Shown here: positions 11,673-23,606 of the stretch, one piece after another | How positions within the stretch are numbered: the first letter of the stretch is position 1 | Layout: the number at the start of each line of letters is the position of its first letter | The notes under the pieces: model-generated | Seen by the model: only the letters and a program-made list of their open reading frames with translations | Databases searched by the model: none | Told to the model about the DNA's origin: nothing | Assembly: GCF_020520425.1 (NCBI RefSeq) | Contig: NC_079487.1 | Span: forward strand, 104,380,141 to 104,444,140 | DNA length: 64,000 bases | Source of the DNA: Spinacia oleracea | Lineage: Eukaryota > Streptophyta > Magnoliopsida > Caryophyllales > Amaranthaceae | Direction of reading: 5' to 3' | Position numbers and translations under genes: made by a program

Positions 11673-13907
11673 GAGGGATCCGGTGAAAATAGGTCCTTAT
11701 GTGAGTATACTAGTATATATGAGAATGAATCTAATCCGTAGGATTAGATTCAATCTAATGGCTATGACTAAATGATGAAACAACCATCCACGTACCTTCC
11801 CCATTAAAAACCACATTTCTTTAATTAAACCCCACCCACTTTCTCTCTCTAAGACCTCCCTCTTCACTTTCTCTCTCTCGCAACTCTCTGTTCTCTCACG
11901 AAATTTTTTCTCTCTTCTCGACAAAACCACCATCGAAGCTCCAAGAACGGCCGATCAACCTCCTTCATCGCCGGTGTGTTGTTGATTTAAGGTATTTCGA
12001 GCTCAATTGTTCTATATTTTCTTCTCTCCTTTTACAAGTTCCCCTAATTTTAACCTAATTTGTTCAATTGAAGATGGCTTGAGCAGAAAAACAATAAGAA
12101 CGATGAAGGTAAGCAAAATTCACAAATGTTTACCTAATTTCGAACTTGTTTCTTTGTTTTTATACATTAATTGAAGTTAATTTTTGTTAGATTTTGATTT
12201 TCAGCAAAAATAACCACGACAAAATAGCAAACAATATCCAGAAAATCCACAAGAGTAAGTTTCGATTCTTTAATTATAGTGAAATATATTTATTAATTTC
12301 CGAATTTTTTGTAAATATTTTTGGAATGCTTCTGATGCATTTGTTATTATCAGTGGTTATATTTTTAGTAGTTATATTTTTTGTTAGAACATATAGCTGA
12401 ACTAATTAGAACATGTAGCTTAACTGATTAGAACATATAGAAATAATGTATAGAATATATAGCTTCACTAGTTGAAAGTTTGGAACATATAAATTCAATT
12501 GTTAGAACATATAGGTTCACTAGTTAGAACATATAGTTTCGTTGGTTAGAACATATAACATATGCTATTTTTTAATATAATATCCATATTAAAAACATAA
12601 ATAAATTTTGGTTGCGTTTGGTTTAGAGGAATTACCTGTTGTGTTGAGCTTTGGTTATGGTTGTTGAGCTTTGGTTATGGTAACAATCCAAAGAAAGGCG
12701 AGAGAATCCATTAAGGAACATTAAGCCTATTGTCTTTTTTCTGTTTTCCTTTGTGTTGTTTGTCTTTTGTAACGATTTGTAATTAAAAGGGGAGGGAAGT
12801 TAGTATGCATGAATGTTGATTGTATTAGGTGAAAGTGGGAGAGTAGAGAACCTCTTGAACATTCTCAAGAATACATGTTTACAAGCTTTAAGCATTTATC
12901 AATACAAATTACAATCTTTTCTTTAAACTATGAGTTTGAGTGAGTAAGTTCATTGCATGATGACCAACAGAACCACCTGGACATTCCATTTGGATTACAA
13001 AACCAAGTTCACAAGACCATTATCCATTTATGGCTCATGTTAGTAACCAATTTGGGAAGAAAAATAAGTATATCAGTTTAGATAAAGGTACAAAAATATT
13101 TCAGGAGAAGTGCAATGGTCTGTTTTGTTTTTTGCTAATGGGTTAGTTCCCATAGGAGTGTAATGGATGTTGAACATCAGAACATGTACTTTGTTAAAGC
13201 AGAACATGTCCCTTAACTAGTTAGAACATATTGCTCAACTTGTTAGAACATATAAGTTTAATTGTTAGAACATAAACTTTAGCTGGTTAAAACATGTAGG
13301 TTTAAATATTAGAACAATTATATGAAATGTACAGAACACAGGGTATTGGTCCTTGGAACTTACATTAAATGAGTTCAAAACATAGTTTTAATTACCGCAG
13401 AACAAAAGATAAATAACTCAGAACATATACTTTGTTAATGCAGAACATGTTCCTTAACTATTAGAACATATTGATCAACTTGTTAGAACATATAAATTTA
13501 ATTGTTAGAACATTTCTGCATTTTTTTTGGATATTTATGTTTTAAATTTCATAACAAGATATTATGAAACTAGAAGGATATGTTCTAATATTCTCTTATT
13601 GTATGTAATATGTTCCTAAATATGCTTTGGGGCTGAGTTTTTGCCTGTTTTTATGACAATTTTGGCCAGGTTAGCTATGTTGTGTTTTCATGTGGGGCAT
13701 TATGGGCTAGTATAGCTGTTGCAAAGATTGGGGTTGGTCTTAAGTGGTTTCATAGTTGCTAGTGTAGGCTATTTGTTTTGCAGGGAGGGTTGTTGCAGGT
13801 AAGTCTAGGGTGGGAAATTGTTCTGCTATGTTTGGTCGCTGCTAGAAGTTTTGTGTGTGTGGTGTTGTTGCAAGTAATGGTCATCAATGCTTGGTGTTTT
13901 AGAACAA

Positions 13908-13978
13908 TGCCTATTAGCTCAATTGGTAGAGCTTTGTGCGGTTGCACAAGGATGTAGGTTCGAATCCTACATAGGCAA
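13908..13978 (+). ncRNA. tRNA-like sequence with A and B boxes (copy 1)
   Basis: Folds as a cloverleaf by eye: acceptor TGCCTAT/ATAGGCA (7 bp), D-arm GCTC-AATTGGTA-GAGC, anticodon arm TTGTG-CGGTTGC-CACAA, T-arm GTAGG-TTCGAAT-CCTAC. The Pol III A box (TAGCTCAATTGG) and B box (GGTTCGAATCC) are intact. The apparent anticodon is GTT, but position 33 is G instead of the nearly invariant U, and the arm pairs equally well as a 6-bp stem with a GGTT tetraloop. No encoded CCA. It is more likely a tRNA-derived module of the element than a working tRNA gene. Confidence 0.6.
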
Positions 13979-14159
13979 CTTTTTCCATTCCATTTATGAT
14001 ATTAATTAATTCTCCTATTTGATGATTCTTTACTTTTAAATCACTTGTGTTTACTTTTAAATTTGTTTACTTACTTTAGAACATATGTATAAATTTTTAG
14101 AACATTATCCTTTGTTTGTAGAACATGAAATATAACACTTGAACTGAAGGCAACAATTT

Positions 14160-14567
14160 GTGGAGAAACTAGGCAGGGAGCGGGGAAGCATGACTGAGAT
14201 GGCTAAGATGTATGACCAACATAATTTCTCACTGGCGGAGTCTGATAAGAAAGCGGGTAACTCCTCAACACCTTTATGCATAGCAGTTGACAACAAGTTA
14301 TCGCGAGGTGGTGTCAATATATTCCAAAGAGGTTATGACTGAGGAATCATTGGACTTAAAACCATTGCAGGGGTGTCCATGTTGTTCGCTCTACTCACAT
14401 GTGTAACGAGAATGTTGCTTGATTGTGAGCCTTGTTTACCAACATCTGAGGCCCTAGCCCAAACAACGAAAAAGTATTCACGGGCTAATAGAGTTGCACT
14501 ACTAAGCTCTAAATCTAAGATCATCAAAGACACGACTGACATTCTCGAGTCGTGGGTAGGTGTTTAA
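14160..14567 (+). pseudogene. Degraded ORF between the two tRNA-like sequences
   Basis: A single reading frame runs from 14160 to 14567 with one stop (TGA at 14340-14342). The first 60 codons start MEKLGRERGSMTEMAKMYDQ, and the continuation includes GIIGLKTIAGVSMLFALLTC and SKSKIIKDTTDILESW. I do not recognise a family. It could be a remnant of a captured gene or element-encoded protein, or a chance frame. Confidence 0.3.
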
Positions 14568-14654
14568 GACACTTAGCTCAGCTTGTACTGGAGGGTATCT
14601 CTCATGTAGGACCTATCCCTATAAATACATTGGCGCTAACTTGTGTGTTTTTAA

Positions 14655-14726
14655 AAACCTATGTAGGATTTGAACCTACATCCATGTGCAATGGCACATT
14701 GCTCTACCATTTGAGCTAATAGGTTT
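14655..14726 (-). ncRNA. tRNA-like sequence with A and B boxes (copy 2, inverted)
   Basis: Minus-strand counterpart of the sequence at 13908-13978. Acceptor AAAACCTAT/ATAGGTTTT extends to 9 bp, D-arm GCTC-AAATGGTA-GAGC, anticodon arm ATGTG-CCATTGC-CACAT, T-arm GTAGG-TTCAAAT-CCTAC. The B box reads GGTTCAAATCC. The apparent anticodon is ATT with C at position 33, again irregular. The T-arm half is nearly identical to copy 1 while the anticodon arm differs, with compensating changes on both sides of the stem. Confidence 0.55.
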
Positions 14727-16536
14727 TAACAAGAAAACGAAAATGCATGTAGTACTATCTATAGTAAATAGAAAAATGCAACAACAACTTTCATTATAGA
14801 GTAATAAAAGAACATAACCCCAATAATTAGAACATACACACCAATGATTAGACCATCCAATCAGCAAACACAACGTTAAAGGTAACTTCGAACTTGATTT
14901 TGAGCATAAGCATAGGTCGAATAAGTACAACCAAGTCATAGTCTATGAGGGGCATATCCAGTGTTGGATGCCTTTGACTCGAATTACAATACACAATTCA
15001 TGCAGCTTCTCCCATCAGTAAAAGTTTTGAAAATCAATCTGGCCCTGAAATCTCATTTCATAAAATATGTTGTATGGAAAGCATGGAAAGACTTAAGAGT
15101 AATAACCAGCCTTAGTTTTAATAACCAATGCATTTTTTAGATCTTACTTTATAATTATCAATCTGCAATAATCAACATACAAATTCAAACAAATGTTCAG
15201 AACATATATATAAACCTTTAGAACATACGCAACGATAACTAGAACATACACAACGATAATTAGAACATATGCACTAACCGCAAACATCTGGGAATTTCTT
15301 TTAGCAAGATCTTAATTCTGCAGCTATGTTCTCTGAAGATTAAATCTCATCTTTTGCATCTCAACACTTTTTTATTCCATAAATTTACACCATATAGTAA
15401 GGAAATATGGAGAAAGGTTTACATCCACCTTTAAATTCGACATTACGTGGTTTTTTTTTTTGCAACCCAGGAATAATTTACTACAACAATCTGACAATAT
15501 GTGAAATTTACTCCAATAATTGATTATACAAAACATGTCATAATTCATAAATAAAGGGGAAGTGGAATTTAATCAGATTTGAAAATGAAGGAGACTTTTT
15601 CTCTTCTATAAGTTTCATCTTCACAACATTTTCTTGAATCACAAATTCAAGACATGAAATGTTCATTAAGTTTTACAAATTAAACACGAGTAACTTTACA
15701 AAACAACTTAGATAAAAGTTTAGAACATATATATAAACCTTTAGAACATATGTAACGATTATTAGAACATATGCATGAATAGTTTATAACATAAGAAATA
15801 TTATTTAATTCTTAGATTAATACCAAAGTACCTGATGTAATTCGAAGCTCCGTTCCACCCGAAATCAAAACAAACAAACCTATAATCTCAAAAGTTTATT
15901 CACTAAAAGAAACGGATATCTCACCATTAACAGGTTAACATTTGAAAACAATATGAATATTAAAAGCTAAAAATCAACCAAATTAGTACATAAATACAAA
16001 AAATTAAGAACAAAAACAAATTTTAAAGTTCAATAAATCTCATAAACATAAAAAAAAGAGCAATCAAATTGTTTCTAGAACTATGAAGTGGATCGATCTA
16101 GATGAACATCTTAATTTCAAAAAAAAAAACTAATTATTCTCTCCATAATTTAAAAACATACCCAAATTTGAAATCATACCTTTGAGTAAACCTAAAAAAG
16201 ACGAAAATCAGAAAATAGGGTGAAGATACTTGTTAAATTCGAAAGATTATCCGATAAAATTGTAGAAATTTGAGGAAATTCGAAGAATTTGGAGAAGATC
16301 TTTAGAATTCAAGTCTCAAGTTGTGGAGAGAAAGGAAGAAGTTGTTAAACTTTTGGAGAGAGAAAGTGAATTGTACGAAAGAAAATGGAAATTGGGGTTA
16401 AGTGTTCAAATATTACCAAAAATGCCATTAATCAACAATTTAATCTGAGCGGTCAGATGAAATCAAGATTGACAGTCTAGATGTGTTCTTATATAAGATA
16501 GTGTTCTCACATAAGGGAGGTGTTCTCACAAGAGTC

Positions 16537-16663
<127 letters not shown>

Positions 16664-17210
16664 TAGATTAGTTTTTTTATTTTGGATTGAATTTCGTTTT
16701 AGATTTATTTTTTAACTATTAGAGTGTTTGATTTTGGATGAAGTTGTATATGCATAATATTAATAATTAATTAATAAAAATATATATGTGGCACCTAATT
16801 ATTTATCTACGTGTCATTCAACTTTTGCAATTCAAAAATAATTTTGAAATTTTATTTTTTTTATTGGCCGAAACCATTAGATTTCCTAAATGGCGCTCTA
16901 ATATTGGATGAGTGTTTGATTTTGGATTGATTTTTTTTAGATTAGTGTTTGATTTTGGATGAATTTTTTTTAGTTTTTTTTTAATTATTAGAGTGTTTGA
17001 TTTTAAATGGAGTTGTATATATTAGTAATTAATTAATTAAATAAAATATCTACGTGACACCTAATTAATTATCTACATGGAACTCGATTTTTTAAATTCA
17101 AAAATAAATTGAAAATCTTATTTTTCATTGGCCAAAACCATGAGATTTCCTACATGGCGCTCTAATAACTCAGTAAATATGCCTCATTTATTTATATACT
17201 TAAATATTGA

Positions 17211-19359
17211 GTTGAAACGAGTTGAAAAGTCAAAACATGACTAATATTTAAGAACGGAGGGAGTATATTAAGATTATATTTAAGACAAAAATTAATTTTG
17301 TTCAGTTTTGACTTTGGTTTCTCCTTGAACAAAATACAATGCCCTTCTCTCCTCCTATCTCCTTCCTCTTCTTGTTTTTCAATTTTGGTGGTGGTGATTA
17401 TATATCTTTAGCTATCAAGCAACAAGGGAAAATCGTCGTTAAGTATGCGTTAGCAAGCAAGTTACGACTAGATGTTCGATCTTCTTTATTAGTCATTTGT
17501 GAGTTGTAATCTTCTTCTCATTTCTTCAAACGGATTGCTTTCTGTTTTCTTAATTCGGGGGTATAAATCGCATTTTGTTACATTTTGTTGGGTGTGTATT
17601 CAACCTACATTAATATCCTAACCTTAGGGTAATTGGATGTCAATTTTAATTATGGTAATCAATAATAATTTTCAGATTCGTTTTAAGTATTAAAGTGTCG
17701 ATTTTTAATGGTGTTATGCTAAAATTAATTAAATTTCATGCTAGAGCTTTAAACGATTAATTGGAATTATTATTTTTATTAGTAAAAATAATTTATAATT
17801 AATTCAAGTGATTTAAAACTAAAAAAAGTTGCTGAAAATTTAATGAAATGGATAGTAATTAAATTTTATTTATTTAATGATAGGAGGAGATTTCTAACTT
17901 AGAGGATTGAATCACAAAGTGACCCCTTAACTTAGATATTCAAGGTACGTACTATTCTAGGGAGACCAACTTAATTCATGTGAATACATGTTATGTAATA
18001 TGCTGTGATTCATGTTACTTGGATTATTTTGGATTCATGTTTGAGTACGTGAGAAAGCATGTTATGAGTGATTATGTTTGTTGAATTTAAATAGCAAGCA
18101 TGTTGTCCAAGTATGTTTATCCATGTATGGTTTATTCGCATGCAAACTAGGAATGATTTATGCTATTGTACGTAAGGTCTAGCATTTTATGAGACAAGTC
18201 TATTCTTGCCTAGTTGCACTATTTCATCGACCACATATGAAGGGTCTGCTCTCGTAAGCCACCGCATATGTAGGGTATTTATTAAAGAGTCAAGGTGAAT
18301 TGAATTAGGAATTTTCGTGCCTAGTGCACAACCCGCTTGTTAACTGGCATGTCGTGGACTCAACATTATGTTGAGAGGGAACCCTAGAGTAATTTCATTT
18401 GAGTCTTTAATTGATAAGTCTTAATGATTCTAAAAGAAGCATTGTTTGATTGTTCGTTTATTAAATGTCTTATTTGGTCGTGTCTCGAGTCGACTTTCAA
18501 ATAAAACATTAATAAACGTAAAGTGCAATCCGAATAAGATTCAAAACTATTGGAACGTATATACCTTGAGTAAAAACTATGGAGGGAGTATCTTGCCAAG
18601 GGGTTGTACTCCTACTAATGATACAAGACGTTGTTTCTTTTTTTATGCGCTAGAATTTCGTCGGTATGGTCCGACATGGGTTACTTTTATTCTTTTGGTG
18701 TTTGGTTGGCTCCCAACACCCTTCCGTAATAGATATTTCTTTTGGGACGTTCAATGCTTATTCTAATTAATCTATGAGTCAAGTCGTGTCTTGAGTCGAG
18801 TCTTATCCTCATGATTAATTGATTATTCGTTGGCTTTTGCATGTACGTGGTTTAATTTGTCATTATTGTTGGAATGAAGCATGTTAGCTTTAGGATTTCA
18901 TTCTAGCTTGTTGTACTTAGCATTCACTGATTACGTATGGCCTTTGCCACAATGACCCTATGATGATCCATAATTTGCACTTGCATTGTTGGGGAGTAGA
19001 ATGTAAATAACAAGTAGACATGGCTTGCAAGTGGAGTTATCTAGCAAGGAGATTGGTTGAGCGAGTTTATTTTCACTTGCATTTGTTCAAACTCTAAGTA
19101 TTTTATTTAGTCTAGACTATTATGACTTCAATGTTAGTTAATGGATTTTATTTTAAAGTATTTTGGTTTGGGCCGCTGTGGTTCCAACTTGTATGGAGGC
19201 CGTTAACTATTATTTGTTGTTTTAAAAGTTAGTTAATTTTGTTGTGTAATTCTGGTACTATCCTTAGCCGTTATCACAGTTGCGGTAATACTTTGGTAAT
19301 TTCTTTATTTTAAGTTAGAAAATGATTTTATAAAAACAAGGAATTATCAGGGTGTTACA
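17211..19359. mobile_element. Probable solo LTR or LTR relic of a Ty3/gypsy-type element
   Basis: The right edge ends cagggtgttaca (19348-19359), the style of many plant gypsy LTR ends (inverted form TGTAACACCC). The sequence that follows does not look like a primer-binding site, so a solo or 3' LTR is likely. Low-complexity, non-coding text with phrases such as gtcgagtcttatcc and ggccgctgtggttccaac fits a long LTR. The left boundary and target duplication could not be fixed. A lone Stowaway-like end lies at about 17252. Confidence 0.35.
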
Positions 19360-20216
19360 CTAAGGGCTTGAACCCTCATCATGGCCTACCTAGACTTGTG
19401 ACTTTGTGAGCATACCATTATGGCTCATCCTTCCTGCATCCACCCTATAGTATCAACTCACTAGTTGCATTAGTAGGATTTCATTTCACAGTCACACACA
19501 TCACAACTACATTAATATCATAACGTACACCTCCTTTAGGAACCCTTGTATGGAATTCTAGGTTAAATCAACCAAAATACGTGTCCAACTTCGAATCCTT
19601 TTCTGGTTCATTTGACCTTAAATGGAGTTATTATCAATTTGTGATAGATTCATAATAACTGGAGGACTTGTGATATTGGATGTCAATAATTGTGACTCAA
19701 TCGTGTCCCTATTCATGAATCCAGTAAAGCTAGTAAGTCACCTAAAAGACTTGTTGGCTACTCCCCCTTTAATGGAACGTGACTCACAAATCACAATTGC
19801 ACCCCCATATATAATATTGAGATTTAATCTCGTGGTCATGCATGGAGGCCGACTAGATGTTATTTTTAATGTATACAAACATATTCCTGTGAAATTGGTT
19901 CATTGATAAAGAATTATGCTAGATCGCAAAAGTTACTAGGAATGCAATGAGATAAAACAACTGGAAACCACCCTCGTGGCTACAACAAAACATTTTTCTG
20001 AAAAGCTAGTGTATTCTCACGATTTGCGCAAGACATGTCATATAATGTGAAGTAAAATCTATCCAGCGATCGTAATTTTAATAATAATACTTTTATTCGA
20101 TTCAAACTCGTTTTGTTCCATGTCGTATGACTTTTTATTAGTGAATCAATTTTCTTTTATTTGTATTTAAAATTTCTCTACATTCATTTTAAATTTGCAA
20201 AATAAATTTAAACAAA
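19360..20216. other. Spacer, nothing recognised
   Basis: No gene seen. A 94-codon frame at 19622-19906 has no recognisable domain and is treated as chance. Confidence 0.5.
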
Positions 20217-20609
20217 CTAGTTGTTAGACCGTGTGCTAGCGCGCACGATCCCCCAAGGTATAATTTTTTTTAGAATTGTTTCGTAAAATGACATTTACAA
20301 ATTTATGGCGAACGTTGGGAAAACAAAGCTAAAACTCGATTTACTCGGAATTCATAATATGAGATTATAAATACGTTTACGAGAGGTGTCATCGATATTT
20401 TAACATTCCACATGCAACATTAAGTTCTCCAAAATTGTTCTTGTAGCATTCCACATGGAACATTAGCAACGTGCTTAGGTCGAAAATGGAAGGGGCGCAT
20501 ATTAGGGAAAAGCAAAGACAAAAGAAGGTGAAAATAGACATTACACTATTGATAAGAATAAGACAAAAAAATAAAGAAGGAAATTAAGGGTATATAGGTA
20601 ATTGCACTA

Positions 20610-20621
20610 TTGGGTGAATAG
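20610..20621. repeat. LINE target-site duplication, left copy
   Basis: ttgggtgaatag, identical to 37232-37243 at the other end of the LINE. Confidence 0.9.
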
Positions 20622-20692
20622 TTTTTTTTTTTTTTTGATTCATCGGAGGTTAAGAAACCAAGAAAAGAAAAAGAAAGCACAAACAACTACAT

Positions 20693-21175
20693 CTAGAGGG
20701 GGACTAGCCGTGGAATAGCCACGCCTCTACTGTCCTCACTAATTATTCTACCAAGCTCTACCGGTGCATTATGGAAAATATAAGTCTCGATGTGGTGAGC
20801 GGCTCCATGGTTTGCAAGCCAATCTGCTGCTCGATTTCCTTCTCTATAGACATGTAGGAGCTTCACTGTCCATTCTGGACACTCAATCCTTGTGAGACAA
20901 TCTTGGAGTAGGTGTGTGCATTCGCTGCGGCTTATAGTTCTGTTTAGAAGGGCCTGCACACATGCCAAATTATCCATTTGGACAAGTAGCTTCTTGATAT
21001 GTAAGCTCTTTGCCAGTTCCAAGCCTTTAGATAATGCCTTAACCTCTGCCATGAAGGCTGAACAGTGCCCAAAGCTTGCTGCAAAGGCAGACACGAACAC
21101 TCCCCTGTGGTCTCTAATTATACCACCACCCCCAGCCGGGCCTGGTGTCCCTTTCGCGGCTCCATCCACATTCAA
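20693..21175 (-). pseudogene. LINE ORF2, RNase H domain
   Basis: The frame reads NVDGAAKGTPGPAGGGGIIR, with FMAEVKALSKGLELA, LLVQMDNLACVQAL and a C-terminal REGNRAADWLANHG. These supply the D-E-D-D residues of an RNase H fold, typical of the 3' end of plant L1 ORF2. It should follow directly on the zf-RVT part (...PPHDGWYF), but an extra T in the TTTTT run around 21174-21178 shifts the frame, so it is now detached. No independent start codon is needed; it was translated as part of ORF2. Confidence 0.88.
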
Positions 21176-21779
21176 AAATACCAGCCATCATGAGGTGGAG
21201 TCCATCTGATATAAGTTTCATTCTTTGGTCTGCTTCCATTGCTAGTTACATCATACATTCCATCAATAAATCTACGAGTCTCATCGTACCGCACTTGGAG
21301 AAAGGCTCCTTGGTCGATTGGTATAGCATCTTGTCGCCCAAAAATTGCATTGTTTCTCCATCTCCAAATCCACCATAGAGCAATGCCAAAGTATGTAGCC
21401 CAGACCGGGTAACCTTCCTCATCTTTGTGGTTCAAGTTTTCACTCACCCATTTCTTCAAGGGGCTGTGATAGAAGTGAGCAAGGTCTGCAGGCCCCCCTA
21501 GTCTGTTCCAGATTACTTTAGCCATGGGACAATCTCGAATGATGTGGAGTGTTGAATCCTCTCTTGCATCACATATAGCACATCGTGGGTTATCCGTCAT
21601 GTTCCTCTTGAACCTGTTCAGGTTCCCCATAACTCGATTATGACAAACAACCCACATGAAGGCACGTATACGTTGTTGGACCGGAGCCGACCAAATCATG
21701 TTCCAGCAATCATCATCTATGGAGTCACTGTCATTTCTCATTATACTAATTGCAGACTTAATGGAAAATTTACCTTTAG
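21172..21779 (-). pseudogene. LINE ORF2, zf-RVT-type linker region
   Basis: Contains the zinc-binding signature of plant LINE ORF2: a CAICD..EDSTLHIIRDC segment (C-x2-C ... H-x4-C), preceded by APVQQRIRAFMWVVCHNRVM and followed by FGIALWWIWRWRNNAIF. It is out of frame with the upstream RT segment: the RT frame reads ADLIYWQGNLK and then derails, while this frame continues KGKFSIKSAISIM. That places a small indel at about 21770-21779. Confidence 0.85.
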
Positions 21780-23606
21780 ATTGCCTTGCCAATAGATAAG
21801 ATCTGCTAAGTTAGGGTCATTCTTTAACTCATGTGCTTGAATGAGTTTTAGATGTTCCTGCTCTAAATAGGGGGCGAATACCTCCCATTTCCATCCTTGT
21901 TCATGAGACCACATTTCCTCCACCGTGGCACCCGCAATGTCAGCAGGTATAGGTTGTGTTACTACCTCACATAGCGGCACTGCAGCAGCCCATTTATGGT
22001 CCCAGAATAGCGTGTTTGCACCATTCCCTACCGCGCTTCTCATTCCTTCACATAGAACCTTGGAGTTTGTTGTGATACCTCCCCAAACATTAGAGCTGCC
22101 GGCCTTGGGAACAAACATGTCGACATCACATCTTCCTTTACAGTATTTATACCGGAGGACCCGAGACCATAAAGATGTAGGTTCAGTAAGTACTCTCCAT
22201 CCTAACTTAGTCAGGAACGCCGCATTGGCTTGCCCACTCGATTTTACAGCAATGCCACCTTTCGCAATTGGTTTTTGGAGGTTTTCCCACGAAATAAGGT
22301 GTGTGGTCCTCCTTTCATCCGTTCCTCCCCATATGAACCGTTTGATCCTCTTGTCAATGCCATCACAAGTCCCTTTTGGTAACTTAGCTGTTTGCATTGA
22401 ATACATTGCCATAGTTGAGATAGTTGAATTAGCCAACGTAATTCGGCCCGCAAGTGAAAGATACTTGGCCTTCCAACATGTTAACCTTCTGTCAATTTTT
22501 TCACATAGGTGACTAAAGGTTTCCTTGGTTACACGGCTCGTAAGAGTGGGCATCCCAAGGTATAGGCCTAAGTCTTGTGTTGATTCCATGCCAAGTTTAT
22601 TGCAAATTTCCTGCTGTACTCGTGGGTCAGTGTTGTTGGAGAAGTACACTCGAGACTTGGGGAGGCTAACCTTCTGCCCAGATGCTCCACAGAACCTCTC
22701 TAGACATTCACGAATGACCATGGCCTGATCCTCCTTAGCTTCTGCAAATAATACCACGTCGTCTGCAAAGAATAGGTTGGATAGGAGGGGGCCGTTACGA
22801 CTTGCTCTTATAGGTTTCCAACGGTTCTCAACAATAGCTTCTTCGATGGTTTGGTAAAACTGTTCCATACACATAACAAACAAGTACGGAGAAAGAGGAT
22901 CGCCTTGTCTTACTCCTCTAGTGGGCTTAAAACTGTCAGTAGGTTCTCCATTCCAGAGTACCCGAAGGGAGGCTGTCGTAACACACTCCATGATTATATT
23001 TACCAATAAGAGTGGTAAGTTCATTTGCAGCATTGTATCTCTAATGAAAGACCACCTAAGGCGATCGTATGCTTTCTCAAAGTCGATTTTAATTGCCATG
23101 TACCCTGTTGCTCCTTGCTTCTTTCTCATTGTGTGCAGGACTTCTTGAAAAATCACTATGTTGTCTGTTAGTTGTCGTCCCGGAACAAAGCTAGCTTGGG
23201 TGTTGGATATGAAGAAAGGGAGATGAGGCTTGAGCCTATTAACAATTACTTTTGTAATGATCTTATAAGCAACGTTGCACAGACCGATAGGACGAAACTG
23301 AGAGGCCAACTCTGGGTGTTCTGTTTTCGGGATCAAAACTATAAAGGTCTCATTCATGAGCTCTGGCATTCGTTTACCTGACAAGACCTCCATAACTTGC
23401 TTGTGAACGCTAGGTGCAATCAAGTCCCAATTCTTTTGATAAAAAAGAGCTTGATACCCATCCGGACCCGGGGCTTTGAGTGCTCCTAGTTGCTTGATTA
23501 CCATGTCAATTTCAATTGTGGAGAAGGGTTTTGAGATAGTGTCCCAATCCCGACGTGGTAGCTCCTGGAACACGTCATGTGGTACGTCAATATGGTAGGT
23601 GCTTCC
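21770..23606 (-). pseudogene. LINE ORF2, reverse transcriptase domain
   Basis: Non-LTR reverse transcriptase: LGALKAPGPDGYQALFYQKNW, RPIGLCNVAYKIITKVI, motif A KIDFEKAYDRL, motif B TRGVRQGDPLSPYLFV, catalytic FFADDVVLF (F-A-D-D), then the thumb (YLGMPTLTSR, FIWGGTDERR). The RT motifs all look intact. The natural start is interrupted: the left end of the copia element (23607) cuts the reading frame between the endonuclease and RT halves, and the upstream codons now read from the LTR. It ends in a frameshift near 21770. Confidence 0.93.
23602..23606. repeat. Copia target-site duplication, left copy
   Basis: cttcc, matching 33974-33978 on the far side of the element. Confidence 0.85.

Noticed and set aside
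13908..13978. Annotating a functional tRNA-Asn gene
   Set aside because: No U33, ambiguous anticodon arm, and a second inverted copy inside a mobile element; kept as tRNA-like only.
21925..22512. 195-codon frame opposite the LINE RT
   Set aside because: Antisense shadow of the RT coding sequence.
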